From assembly GCA_963932955.1 (NCBI GenBank), contig CAWVRK010000002.1:99980-163979 (forward strand): DNA of 64,000 nucleotides, in the 5' to 3' direction. Origin of the DNA: Flavicella sp963932955 (GTDB taxonomy: Bacteria; Bacteroidota; Bacteroidia; Flavobacteriales; Flavobacteriaceae). The stretch's first letter is position 1. The number at the start of each line of letters is the position of its first letter. Below, piece by piece: positions 26,762 through 35,934 of the stretch. The position numbers were made by a program, and so were the translations under genes. Below the pieces are notes generated by a model that was given only the letters and a program-made list of their open reading frames with translations, was not told the origin of the DNA and did no database searches.

Positions 26762-26835
26762 CTCCTCCTCTTGGGCTCGAACCAAGGACCCTCTGATTAA
26801 CAGTCAGATGCTCTAACCAACTGAGCTAAGGAGGA
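26762..26835 (-). tRNA. tRNA-Asn (GTT)
   Basis: 74-nucleotide cloverleaf on the minus strand. Acceptor TCCTCCT pairs with AGGAGGA, the D stem is GCTC/GAGC, the anticodon arm is TCTGA-CTGTTAA-TCAGA with GTT, and the T arm is CTTGG-TTCGAGC-CCAAG. The 3' CCA is not encoded. It is identical in sequence to the copy at 27121-27194. Confidence 0.97.
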
Positions 26836-26871
26836 GTTTCATTGCAACAAAACAATGCTGTTTTGCGAGTG

Positions 26872-26901
26872 CAAATATAATTAATATTTTAAGTTAGACA
26901 A
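26872..26901 (-). promoter_or_regulatory. Promoter of the first tRNA-Asn
   Basis: On the minus strand, TTG at 26901-26899 and TATATTTG at 26879-26872 with exactly 19 bases between. Layout is identical to that of the second tRNA-Asn copy. Confidence 0.85.
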
Positions 26902-26954
26902 CTGGTGTGAATTATTTTTTTTAAAAAGAAAACACCTTAAAAAAGGGCCTAAAA

Positions 26955-26988
26955 AAAACCTTGACAATGAAATTATTGTCAAGGTTTT
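26955..26988 (-). terminator. Terminator after tRNA-Pro
   Basis: Perfect 14-base arms (AAAACCTTGACAAT and its complement) with a six-base loop. A run of T follows on the minus strand. Confidence 0.9.
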
Positions 26989-27009
26989 AAAGTTCTAATT
27001 GCGTGTGCT

Positions 27010-27087
27010 TGGTCGGGATGACAGGATTTGAACCTGCGACCACACGACCCCCAGCCGTGTACGCTAACCGGACTGCGCCACATCCCG
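27010..27087 (-). tRNA. tRNA-Pro (GGG)
   Basis: Minus-strand cloverleaf: acceptor CGGGATG pairs with CATCCCG, anticodon arm CACGG-CTGGGGG-TCGTG with anticodon GGG, T arm GCAGG-TTCAAAT-CCTGT, discriminator A. The 3' CCA is encoded (27012-27010), unlike in the neighbouring tRNA-Asn genes. Confidence 0.95.
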
Positions 27088-27090
27088 AAA

Positions 27091-27111
27091 AAAAACACCT
27101 ACCGGTGTCTT
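27091..27111 (-). terminator. Weak terminator between tRNA-Asn and tRNA-Pro
   Basis: Stem ACACC/GGTGT with an A/T run on both sides. On the minus strand the stem is followed by eight T. The short stem suggests partial termination only. Confidence 0.55.
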
Positions 27112-27120
27112 TTTGTTATG

Positions 27121-27194
27121 CTCCTCCTCTTGGGCTCGAACCAAGGACCCTCTGATTAACAGTCAGATGCTCTAACCAACTGAGCTAAGGAGGA
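27121..27194 (-). tRNA. tRNA-Asn (GTT), second copy
   Basis: Same 74-nucleotide sequence as the copy at 26762-26835, with anticodon GTT and no encoded CCA. It lies 33 bases upstream of tRNA-Pro on the same strand. Confidence 0.97.
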
Positions 27195-27241
27195 ATTTTA
27201 CACAAAAGACAACTTGAAAAATCCGTCTGAATGTGCGGGTG

Positions 27242-27271
27242 CAAATATAAAGGATTTTCATCCGAACACAA
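27242..27271 (-). promoter_or_regulatory. Promoter of the second tRNA-Asn (and possibly tRNA-Pro)
   Basis: On the minus strand, TTG at 27271-27269 and TATATTTG at 27249-27242, with a 19-base spacer. Confidence 0.85.
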
Positions 27272-27361
27272 GAAATTAACAGAAAAAATAAAATCCGTTG
27301 AATTTCTGTGAATTTTACACAAATCAACTATATAAAAAGAGGCCGTTCAACGAAAACATTG

Positions 27362-27369
27362 TATTTTTG
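27362..27369 (+). promoter_or_regulatory. -7 element of sucA-sucB
   Basis: TATTTTTG, an exact TAnnTTTG match, 41 bases before the sucA ATG. Confidence 0.6.
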
Positions 27370-27410
27370 TTAAGGTTTTTTACTCAAACACCAAGTATTC
27401 AATAAAAATT

Positions 27411-30158
27411 ATGGACAAATTTTCGTTCTTAAACGCAGCACATTCCGGCTTCATTGCCGATTTATACGACCAATACCGCCTCCATCCTGACTCTGTCGAA
27501 CCGAGTTGGAAAAGCTTTTTTCAAGGCTATGATTTGGCCAACGAAAACTACTCCCTAAATGGAGAAGAAAATACGGATGTTCTAATTCCAGAACAAGTAC
27601 ACAAAGAATTTCATGTGATCGAATTGATCAACGGCTACCGGTCTCGAGGACACCTGTTTACCAAAACAAATCCCGTTCGGCAAAGAAGACAATACACACC
27701 AACCCTTTCCATAGAAAACTTTGGCCTTTCTTCCAAAGACCTCAACACTGTTTTCAGCGCTTCGGAAATTATTGGACTCAAGCCGACCCAACTCTCCACA
27801 ATCATCGCCCACTTAGAACAGATGTATTGCGATGCCATCGGTGTAGAATACATGTACATTCGAAATCCCAAAGAAATCAAATGGTGGCAAGAACGCTTGA
27901 ACAAAAACAACAACCACCCGAGCTATTCCACCGACTCAAAAAAATACATACTGTCCAAATTGACCCAAGCGGTTCATTTTGAGGATTTTTTACAAACCAA
28001 ATATGTCGGCCAAAAACGGTTTTCACTCGAAGGAGGCGAAACCTTGATCCCTGCCATCGCGGTAGCCTTGAGAAATGCCAGTGAAGTTTTCGGTGTCAAA
28101 GAATGCGTCTTAGGAATGGCACACAGAGGACGCCTGAACACCTTGACCAACATCTTTAAAAAACCCGTCCGAGACCTGTTTAGCGAATTTGAAGGAAAAG
28201 ATTTTGACGATGAAACCATCGATGGAGATGTGAAATACCACATGGGCCTCACCTTGAGCAAAACCTTTCAAAATGGAGAGGTCATGAAAATGAATTTGGT
28301 GCCCAACCCATCACACTTAGAAACTGTGGCCCCCGTGGCAGAGGGAATCACACGTGCCAAAATTGACAGAAAATACAAAGGAGACAACTCCAAAATACTG
28401 CCCATTATCGTGCATGGAGATGCCGCCATTGCGGGACAAGGAATTGTCTACGAAGTCACACAAATGAGCAAACTGGAAGGCTACAAAACAGGAGGAACCC
28501 TTCACATCGTGGTCAACAACCAAGTAGGTTTTACGACCAATTACTTAGACGCCCGGTCCAGCACCTACTGTACCGACGTCGCCAAAGTTACCTTGTCACC
28601 GGTGCTACACGTCAATGCAGACGATGTAGAAGCCGTTTGCCACGCGGTAGAACTGGCATTGGAATTTAGAATGAAGTTCAAAAGAGACATTTTTATCGAC
28701 CTGTTGGGCTACCGAAAATACGGCCACAACGAGGGAGACGAACCGCGCTTTACCCAACCCAACCTCTACAAAGCCATTTCAAAACATCAAAACCCCAAGG
28801 AGCGTTACATTCAAAAGCTCATTGAAGAAAAGGCCATTGATACTGACTATGCCGATCAAATCAGAGACGAATTCAAAAGCATGCTGGAAGAAGAATTCCA
28901 AAAATCCAAGCAGGACAGTAGGTCCAAAGTGATTCCATTTATGGAACACACCTGGAAAGATTTTGTCCGTGAAAAACTACCGCAAATGTTAGCTCCGATA
29001 GAGACCGGATACCCTTTGAGAAACTTAAAAAACATTGCCAAAGTTGTTTCCACAGTTCCAGAAGGAGTGAAGTTTTTACGAAAAGCGGAACGCATTGTCA
29101 AAGGACGCGAAAAGATGGTTTTTGAAACCAACAAACTCGATTGGGGGATGGCGGAAACCTTGGCTTATGGATCGCTCTTGGAAGAGGGTTACAACATCCG
29201 TATTTCTGGACAAGATGTGGAGCGGGGTACATTTAGCCACCGACATGCCATTTTGCGCGATGAAAATACGGAAGACCGCATCAACTTAATCAACACAAAT
29301 CCAAACAACAAAGGCGCCCTGCAAATCTACAATTCCCTGCTTTCTGAATACGGAGTATTGGGCTTTGACTATGGCTATGCCATGGCCAACCCAAATACCT
29401 TGACCATCTGGGAAGCGCAATTTGGAGACTTCAACAACGGTGCACAGATTATATTTGACCAATACCTATCTGCAGCAGAAGACAAGTGGAAACTGCAAAA
29501 CGGGATTGTCGCACTGCTTCCCCATGGCTACGAGGGCCAAGGATCAGAACATTCTTCCGCGAGAATCGAGCGCTTCTTGCAATTGTGTGCAGAGGACAAC
29601 ATGACCGTTGCCAACTGCTCTACCCCTGCCAACTTCTACCACCTCTTGCGCAGACATATGAAACGCAAGCACCGCAAACCGCTGATTGTCTTTACACCCA
29701 AAAGTTTGTTGCGCCACCCAAAAGCAACAAACCCTATAGAAGACTTTGCAAAAGGAGGGTTTCAGGAAATCATAGACGACAACATCGCAGCTGAAAACGT
29801 ACACAAACTCGTCTTTTGTTCCGGTAAATTCTACTACGAACTGTTGGAAGAACGCGACAAAACGGGCAGGGAAGACATCGCTTTGTTGCGAATCGAACAA
29901 CTGTTTCCGCTCCACGAAGAAAAAATTCAAAAAGCGATCCAAAGATATCCCAATGCCAAAACCTATGTATGGGCACAAGAAGAACCGAAAAACATGGGGG
30001 CTTGGAGTTACCTATTGCAACGTTTCAACTTGGTAAAACTGGAAGTTGCTTCCCGAAAGTATTACTCAGTACCTGCGGCAGGATCCTCCGCAAGATTTAA
30101 GAGAAGACAAAGAGCCGTCATTGACCTTGTTTTTGACAAAGAAAAAAATAAAAATTAA
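27411..30158 (+). CDS. sucA: 2-oxoglutarate dehydrogenase E1 component
   Basis: Thiamine-diphosphate-dependent E1 of the 2-oxoglutarate dehydrogenase complex (TCA cycle). The 915-residue product has the N-terminal FSFLNAAHSGFIADLYDQYR segment that binds E2, HRGRLNTLTNIF, HGDAAIAGQGIVYE with the ThDP pyrophosphate region, GHNEGDEPRFTQP, and the C-terminal AAGSSARFKRRQ end. Length is normal. sucB starts 11 bases after the stop, and the pair forms one operon closed by a terminator. Confidence 0.97.
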   Translation: MDKFSFLNAAHSGFIADLYDQYRLHPDSVEPSWKSFFQGYDLANENYSLNGEENTDVLIPEQVHKEFHVIELINGYRSRGHLFTKTNPVRQRRQYTPTLSIENFGLSSKDLNTVFSASEIIGLKPTQLSTIIAHLEQMYCDAIGVEYMYIRNPKEIKWWQERLNKNNNHPSYSTDSKKYILSKLTQAVHFEDFLQTKYVGQKRFSLEGGETLIPAIAVALRNASEVFGVKECVLGMAHRGRLNTLTNIFKKPVRDLFSEFEGKDFDDETIDGDVKYHMGLTLSKTFQNGEVMKMNLVPNPSHLETVAPVAEGITRAKIDRKYKGDNSKILPIIVHGDAAIAGQGIVYEVTQMSKLEGYKTGGTLHIVVNNQVGFTTNYLDARSSTYCTDVAKVTLSPVLHVNADDVEAVCHAVELALEFRMKFKRDIFIDLLGYRKYGHNEGDEPRFTQPNLYKAISKHQNPKERYIQKLIEEKAIDTDYADQIRDEFKSMLEEEFQKSKQDSRSKVIPFMEHTWKDFVREKLPQMLAPIETGYPLRNLKNIAKVVSTVPEGVKFLRKAERIVKGREKMVFETNKLDWGMAETLAYGSLLEEGYNIRISGQDVERGTFSHRHAILRDENTEDRINLINTNPNNKGALQIYNSLLSEYGVLGFDYGYAMANPNTLTIWEAQFGDFNNGAQIIFDQYLSAAEDKWKLQNGIVALLPHGYEGQGSEHSSARIERFLQLCAEDNMTVANCSTPANFYHLLRRHMKRKHRKPLIVFTPKSLLRHPKATNPIEDFAKGGFQEIIDDNIAAENVHKLVFCSGKFYYELLEERDKTGREDIALLRIEQLFPLHEEKIQKAIQRYPNAKTYVWAQEEPKNMGAWSYLLQRFNLVKLEVASRKYYSVPAAGSSARFKRRQRAVIDLVFDKEKNKN

Positions 30159-30169
30159 AATTGATACCG

Positions 30170-31399
30170 ATGATTTTAGAAATGAAAGTTCCCTCTCCGG
30201 GGGAATCTATTACAGAAGTAGAAATCGCATCTTGGCTGGTTGAAGATGGAGATTATGTAACAAAAGACCAACCGATTGCAGAAGTAGACTCGGACAAGGC
30301 TACCTTGGAATTGCCCGCAGAAGAAAGCGGAATCATCACGCTCAAAGCCGAAGAAGGCGATGCTGTCGAAGTAGGAGCTGTGGTTTGCTTGATCGATGTA
30401 GATGCCGCCAAACCAGCCGGTAAAAAAACAGCAAAACCAGCAAAGACCGAAATAGAAGCCGAAGTGGAAACTCCCAAAACGACGCCCCTTGCCGATGCGC
30501 CTCAAACAAAGGCTCCAGACACCTATGCAAGTGGATCCGCCTCGCCAGCATCTCAAAAAATACTTGACGAGAAAGGAATCGATGCTGCCCACGTTTCTGG
30601 AAGTGGCAAAGACGGACGCATCACCAAAGAAGACGCTCTCAATGCCCAACCTGCCATGGGAACAACCAAAGGCAGCCGTGCTACCGAACGCAAAAAAATG
30701 TCCATGCTGCGAAGGAAAGTTGCACAACGACTCGTTGCTGTAAAAAACGAAACCGCTATGCTCACGACTTTCAACGAAGTGAACATGCAGCCAATATTTG
30801 ATTTGCGCAAGCAATACAAAGAAAATTTCAAAACAAGACACGATGTTGGTCTTGGCTTTATGTCCTTTTTCACCCTTGCAGTCACCCGCGCCTTGGAACT
30901 TTATCCCGATGTCAACTCCATGCTTGAAGGGGACTACCAAATAAAAAATGAATTTGCTGACATCTCCATCGCAGTATCCGGACCGAAAGGCCTGATGGTG
31001 CCCGTGATTCGAAATGCAGAAACCCTATCCTTTAGAGGTGTAGAAAAAGAAGTAAAACGCTTGGCGCTCAGAGCACGTGACGGACAAATTACCGTGGATG
31101 AAATGACAGGGGGCACCTTTACCATCACCAATGGAGGAGTCTTCGGATCCATGTTGTCAACCCCCATCATCAACCCTCCGCAAGCTGCAATTCTGGGCAT
31201 GCACAACATTGTCGAACGGCCCATGGCTGTCAATGGACAAGTCGTCATCCAACCCGTCATGTACATCGCCTTGTCTTACGACCACCGCATCATTGATGGA
31301 CGAGAATCTGTTGGTTTCTTGGTCGCTGTCAAGGAAGCTTTGGAAAACCCAATCGAATTGCTTATGAACAACAATCCTAAAAAAGCTTTGGAGCTCTAA
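30170..31399 (+). CDS. sucB: 2-oxoglutarate dehydrogenase E2 (dihydrolipoyl succinyltransferase)
   Basis: 409-residue E2 core enzyme. An N-terminal lipoyl domain carries the lipoylation lysine in EVDSDKATLE (about residue 43). A Pro/Ala/Lys-rich linker leads to the peripheral E1/E3-binding domain (SPASQKILDEKGID, about residues 124-160) and the catalytic domain ending with DHRIIDGRE, which has the active His and Asp. The ATG at 30170 gives the family start MILEMKVPSPGES; a TTG three codons earlier is less likely. Confidence 0.97.
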   Translation: MILEMKVPSPGESITEVEIASWLVEDGDYVTKDQPIAEVDSDKATLELPAEESGIITLKAEEGDAVEVGAVVCLIDVDAAKPAGKKTAKPAKTEIEAEVETPKTTPLADAPQTKAPDTYASGSASPASQKILDEKGIDAAHVSGSGKDGRITKEDALNAQPAMGTTKGSRATERKKMSMLRRKVAQRLVAVKNETAMLTTFNEVNMQPIFDLRKQYKENFKTRHDVGLGFMSFFTLAVTRALELYPDVNSMLEGDYQIKNEFADISIAVSGPKGLMVPVIRNAETLSFRGVEKEVKRLALRARDGQITVDEMTGGTFTITNGGVFGSMLSTPIINPPQAAILGMHNIVERPMAVNGQVVIQPVMYIALSYDHRIIDGRESVGFLVAVKEALENPIELLMNNNPKKALEL

Positions 31400-31424
31400 C
31401 AACAGCAATCCCAAAACATATTGT

Positions 31425-31458
31425 AAAAACCACCCAGAGATTTGGGTGGTTTTTTTTG
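31425..31458 (+). terminator. Terminator after sucB
   Basis: Arms AAAAACCACCCA (31425-31436) and TGGGTGGTTTTT (31443-31454), followed by more T. Confidence 0.92.
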
Positions 31459-31789
31459 TGAGAAACCTATAAATAAAAAATTAGACCCTTCAAAAAACAA
31501 ACCTGCACGTCTTTTAATTACTTACCCTTAAAAAATAAATTCACCAAAAAAAAAGCAGGGATGGGCTACGGATCTCTTGTTTTTTGATTTCTTTTTTCTT
31601 TGATCTCCTATAAAAAAAACTAAACATTAGCACTACAAAATCATATAAATCTATGTTTTGAATGCAAAAAAACCCTATAAAGACAAGAAAAAAAAGCTTT
31701 ATTTATTGTATAGTTTCTATATAAATCATTTTTTTTTTCTTTCGAACTCCTATTGGTAAATTGCTTGCCAACTATAAACCTCAATCACA
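31459..31789. other. A+T-rich leader region of the first repeat protein
   Basis: About 330 bases with no gene, rich in A and T runs. The 3' end holds TTGC-N5-AACTATAAACC (31761-31780) ending nine bases before the ATG. The same motif with the same spacing precedes the paralogue at 35935. No exact TAnnTTTG match with TTG was found. Confidence 0.6.
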
Positions 31790-34684
31790 ATGAAAAAAAT
31801 TACTTTACTATTTACCCTTTTTTGCTTTGCCTTAGGCTTTGCACAACCAGATAGCGCAGCTCCCACACCGAGCAAAGCAGCTGCAGATGTCGTTTCTGTG
31901 TACAGTGATGCTTACACAAGCATCGCCGGCAACCTAGATCCTTTTTGGGGCCAAGCTACAGACGCAAGCGAGGTCCAAATCAATGGTAACAATACGTTGC
32001 AATACGCAGGTCTTAACTACCAAGGATTGGATTTCCCGGAAACAGATGTATCAGCTATGGAAAATTTGCACTTGGACTACTACACCGAAAATTCAACTAC
32101 TCTTGAATTTTTTCTGATCAGTGCGAATCCTACGATAGAAAATTCCTTTAGCATTACTATTGTCCCAGGAGAATGGCAAAGTATTGACATCCCATTGTCT
32201 GTATACACTGCCAATTTGGACAGGGTCTTCCAATTCAAAACCGTAGGAAATGGAACCGTGTCCTTTGACAACATGTACTTCTGGAAAGCACCAGCGGCCC
32301 AAGGAACAGACACCTCTTTGAGTGATTTGACCATCTATGGCCAAACCATTGCTGGTTTCGGACCAACGTCAACTAACTATTCTGTGGAATTGCCAGCAGG
32401 GGCAACGGTTGTCCCTGGAGTTGCGGCATTTCCAACAGACACAAATGCAAGCGCTGTCGTAACGGCTGCAACAAGCATCCCTGGAACAACAACCATTGTT
32501 GTTACGGCACAAGATGGAGTAACGAGTAGTACGATTTCAATAGCTTGGTCAATCGATCCAAAACCATCCACAGGCGCTCCAGTACCGAGCCAAGAGAGTG
32601 CGGATGTCGTCTCTGTTTACAGTGATGCGTACACAAGTATCGCTACCACCCTAAATCCGGGATGGGGTCAACAAACAAATGCGACTGAAGTCGATATCGA
32701 CGGAGACAATACGTTGCAATACGCAAACCTAAACTACCAAGGTTTGGAATACCCACTAACAGATGTTTCAGCCATGGAATATTTGCATTTGGACTACCAT
32801 ACCAGTGACGCTACCTCTCTTGATTTTTTTCTGATCAGTGCGAATCCTACGGTAGAAAACGCTCACAAAATTGATATTGTTACAGGAAGCTGGCAAAGTA
32901 TTGACATTCCATTGTCAGTATACACTGCCAATTTAGACCGGGTCTTCCAATTCAAAACCTTAGGAAATGGAACGGTTTGGTTTGACAACATGTACTTCTG
33001 GAAGGCACCAGCGGCCCAAGGAACAGACACCTCTTTGATTGATTTGACTGTAAATGGCAGCACCATTGCTAATTTCGGTTCATTGTCAGCTACTTATTCT
33101 GTAGAATTGCCAGTAGGAACAACAGTTGTCCCTGTAGTTGCAGTAACGACAACAGACATAAATGCAAGCGCTGTAGTGACCGCTGCAACAAGCATTCCAG
33201 GAACCACAACCATTGCGATCACAGCACAAGATGGAGTAACGAGTAGTACAGTTTCGATCGCTTTTTCAATCGATCCAAAACCTGCCACAGCTGCTCCAAC
33301 ACCGAACCAAGACAGTGCGGATGTCATCTCTGTATTCAGTGATGCTTATACAACAAACATCGCTGCAAATCTAAATCCGGGATGGGGTCAACAAACAAAT
33401 GCGACTGAAGTCGATATCGACGGAGACAATACGTTGCAATACGCAAACCTAAACTACCAAGGCTTGGAATACCCAGAAACAGATGTTTCAGCCATGGAGT
33501 ACGTTCACTTGGACTACTACACCAATGATGCCACTGCTCTTGATTTATACCTCATTAGTACGGGACCACTTGAAAACGCACACACAATCAGTGTTGTTAC
33601 AGGAAGCTGGCAAAGTATTGACATTCCATTATCAGCCTATACTGTTCCCGAATTAGACAAAGCAATCCAATTCAAAACCGAAGGAAATGGAACGGTTTGG
33701 TTCGACAACATCTACTTCTGGAAAGCACCTACAGTTGCAGGAACACAATTGGCTGATTTGACTGTAGATGGCAGTACCATTACTGATTTCGGAGCATCGA
33801 AAACCATCTATTCTGTGGAATTGTCATTTGGAACAACAACCGTTCCAACAGTTGCAGCAACTACAGCAGATACAAATGCAAGCGCTGTCGTAACAGCTGC
33901 AACAAACATTCCTGGAACAACAACCATTGCGATCACAGCAGTAGATGGAGTAACAACGAGTACGGTTTTTATTAATTTTTCAATCAATTCAACACCGACC
34001 ACTGCTGCACCAACACCTACTTGGGAGAGTGACGATGTCATCTCTGTTTACAGTGATGCATACACTACAAACATCGCATCCAATCTTAATCCGGGATGGG
34101 GTCAAGGGACTGCAATGGCTGAAATCCAAATCGCTGGGAACAACACCATGAAATACGCAAACCTAGATTACCAAGGACTGGAATACCCTGAAACAGATGT
34201 CTCAGCCATGGGATATCTTCGCTTGGACTACTTCACAATTGATGCTACAGCGCTTCAATTCTTCTTGGTAACAAATGGTGTTGATGCAACAGTTGAAAAT
34301 GCCTATGACATTGCTGCTTCAGAGAGCTTTGCTTTTGGAGAATGGGTAAGTCTTGACATTCCATTGACTGTCTATTCTGATGCAGGACAAGATTTGTCAA
34401 AAGCTATCCAATTCAAAACTGAAGGTAATGGAACGGTTTATTTGGACAACTTGTATTTCTTCAATTCTGGAGAAGCGAGTGTTGGAAGTGTTGAACAAGA
34501 AGCACTTCGAATAACTCCAAATCCAACAGCAGGATCGATCAATAAAACAGGAGACATTTACAATATCTCTGGTCAAAAAGTATTGACAAACAGTAACGAT
34601 CTTTCTGGATTGCCAAGTGGTATTTACTTTATCAAAGTAATCGAAAACGGAAACGTTTCCACATCTAAAATTATCAAAAAATAA
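31790..34684 (+). CDS. Secreted multi-module putative carbohydrate-binding protein with T9SS tail
   Basis: 964 residues with no catalytic domain. After a signal peptide (ends near GFAQ) come four homologous modules of about 150 residues (about 22-174, 263-414, 501-650, 739-894). Each runs from ADV(I/V)SV(Y/F)SDAYT through a WGQ element, NYQGL(E/D)(Y/F), LDY(Y/H)T, GSWQSIDIPLS and QFKT.GNGTV to YFWK. Modules one to three are each followed by a cadherin-like sandwich of about 85 residues (DLTV.GSTI...YSVELP...TDTNASAVVTAA). A type A sorting tail (about 904-964) ends TSKIIKK. The modules are homologous to the CBM-like module after the GH16 domain at 1809, so beta-glucan binding is the leading inference. 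Function could instead be adhesion or matrix building. Confidence 0.85.
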   Translation: MKKITLLFTLFCFALGFAQPDSAAPTPSKAAADVVSVYSDAYTSIAGNLDPFWGQATDASEVQINGNNTLQYAGLNYQGLDFPETDVSAMENLHLDYYTENSTTLEFFLISANPTIENSFSITIVPGEWQSIDIPLSVYTANLDRVFQFKTVGNGTVSFDNMYFWKAPAAQGTDTSLSDLTIYGQTIAGFGPTSTNYSVELPAGATVVPGVAAFPTDTNASAVVTAATSIPGTTTIVVTAQDGVTSSTISIAWSIDPKPSTGAPVPSQESADVVSVYSDAYTSIATTLNPGWGQQTNATEVDIDGDNTLQYANLNYQGLEYPLTDVSAMEYLHLDYHTSDATSLDFFLISANPTVENAHKIDIVTGSWQSIDIPLSVYTANLDRVFQFKTLGNGTVWFDNMYFWKAPAAQGTDTSLIDLTVNGSTIANFGSLSATYSVELPVGTTVVPVVAVTTTDINASAVVTAATSIPGTTTIAITAQDGVTSSTVSIAFSIDPKPATAAPTPNQDSADVISVFSDAYTTNIAANLNPGWGQQTNATEVDIDGDNTLQYANLNYQGLEYPETDVSAMEYVHLDYYTNDATALDLYLISTGPLENAHTISVVTGSWQSIDIPLSAYTVPELDKAIQFKTEGNGTVWFDNIYFWKAPTVAGTQLADLTVDGSTITDFGASKTIYSVELSFGTTTVPTVAATTADTNASAVVTAATNIPGTTTIAITAVDGVTTSTVFINFSINSTPTTAAPTPTWESDDVISVYSDAYTTNIASNLNPGWGQGTAMAEIQIAGNNTMKYANLDYQGLEYPETDVSAMGYLRLDYFTIDATALQFFLVTNGVDATVENAYDIAASESFAFGEWVSLDIPLTVYSDAGQDLSKAIQFKTEGNGTVYLDNLYFFNSGEASVGSVEQEALRITPNPTAGSINKTGDIYNISGQKVLTNSNDLSGLPSGIYFIKVIENGNVSTSKIIKK
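32651..33462 (+). repeat. Exact 92-base repeat within the first repeat protein gene
   Basis: Bases 32651-32742 recur without a mismatch at 33371-33462, an offset of 720 bases (240 codons). They encode the LNPGWGQQTNATEVDIDGD... part of modules two and three. Flanking module sequence is less similar, which suggests recent duplication or gene conversion. Confidence 0.9.
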
Positions 34685-34721
34685 ACAATAGGCAACACGC
34701 TACAAATTTATTGAAATCATT

Positions 34722-34756
34722 AGACCCACGCAGTTTTGCGTGGGTCTTTTGTTTTT
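34722..34756 (+). terminator. Terminator after the first repeat protein
   Basis: Arms AGACCCACGCA and TGCGTGGGTCT with loop GTTT, then TTTTGTTTTT. It resembles the terminator after the paralogue (38666-38700). Confidence 0.9.
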
Positions 34757-35934
34757 GATACAAAAGATGGGCAGGAATAAGGATCCACAAAATTTTATAA
34801 AGCAACGAAGAAAAATTCACGCGAGGTGTGCAAAATGCGTTCCGCGTAATTCCCAAAAAGAAAGCATAGAAATCCCCTATAACAAGTAATATCATTCTGT
34901 TTAAAAGCGTTCGCTGTTGGGACAATTGCATCCCTTAAAATTGAAAATTAGCGCTCCTAAACACATTAAAAAAATTAATCATTCCGAACATCCTAAACTA
35001 GCAACGCACCGCATCAAAATAGCCGAATACAGTTTTGGCATTGACAATCTTAGTTGAATGCTTCAAAACTTCTAAAACAGCCCTAATTCAAACTTTAAAA
35101 CCTGGTCTATTTGGCAACATCGTTGACAAAGAGAAACGATCACTCATGACACTCGTGAAGCGCACATTGATTGCGTATATAAGAAAACAGAAGAATCCCT
35201 TGTCAACTCCAACGGGAAGGGCTGCCCTTTAAGCCAGCATGCACTGCAAGTGCTCTTCTGAGAATGCGGAACACTGTCAGCGGGGAACCATCAACAAACA
35301 ACCCGACGCTTAGGGAACCATGCACGAAGGCAACAGGTCAAAGAAGGTCAGGAATCTGTCTGTGTCTTGGTTGCTCTCAAAAAAGTTTTGGAACGTTAAC
35401 GGCAGGAATTACAAAAGAATATTTGAGAAGAAAAGCTGCTTTTTTGGATGGTTTTTTTGTGCGAATCGCAGAAATTATGAGCTTGAAATAATTTTAACTG
35501 TTTTCTTGTCAAAACCACAATTACGTGAACCAAAAAACAACAAAAAAACAATAAAAAACCTATTTTATTGATTTAAAAAACATAACAAAACCCATACAGT
35601 TTTTAAAAAAATATATTTTATCCTGTCAAAAAACGGCTTAAAACCCTAGTATTTACGCAACAATTTAAAAAACATCATTTAAAATTAGCAGAGATAATTT
35701 TTAATTTTTTTCATTCAAAAATAAATTATCCAGATTTAGATTGTTGATTGCCAACAAAACACTCAACATAAGCTCTACATAAAGATAAAAAACCTCAATT
35801 AAAAACAACCAAAACAACTGTAAACACTATAAAAACTACTAATTTGTTTCATGTAGTGTTTCTATAACACTGATTTGTAATTCTATAGATACTCATCTTA
35901 GTACATTGCAAGCTAACTATAAACCATTTTTACA
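34757..35934. other. Long gene-free region between the two repeat proteins
   Basis: About 1.2 kb without a convincing gene. Short frames (35035-35232, 35264-35491, 35320-35571) have no recognisable motifs. Direct repeats GGGAACCAT occur at 35283-35291 and 35313-35321. From about 35480 the DNA becomes very A+T-rich. The last 30 bases hold the leader motif TTGC-N5-AACTATAAACC (35906-35925) shared with the gene at 31790. It could hold a decayed gene, an unrecognised small RNA or a long regulatory leader. Confidence 0.45.

Noticed and set aside
30176..30940. 254-codon minus-strand frame opposite sucB
   Set aside because: It lies entirely within sucB, is rich in Phe, Cys and His as expected for an antisense shadow, and matches nothing.
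35035..35571. Short plus-strand frames in the gap between the two repeat proteins
   Set aside because: All three frames were inspected for transposase, toxin or regulator motifs and none was found. They start without promoters and are short enough to be chance.
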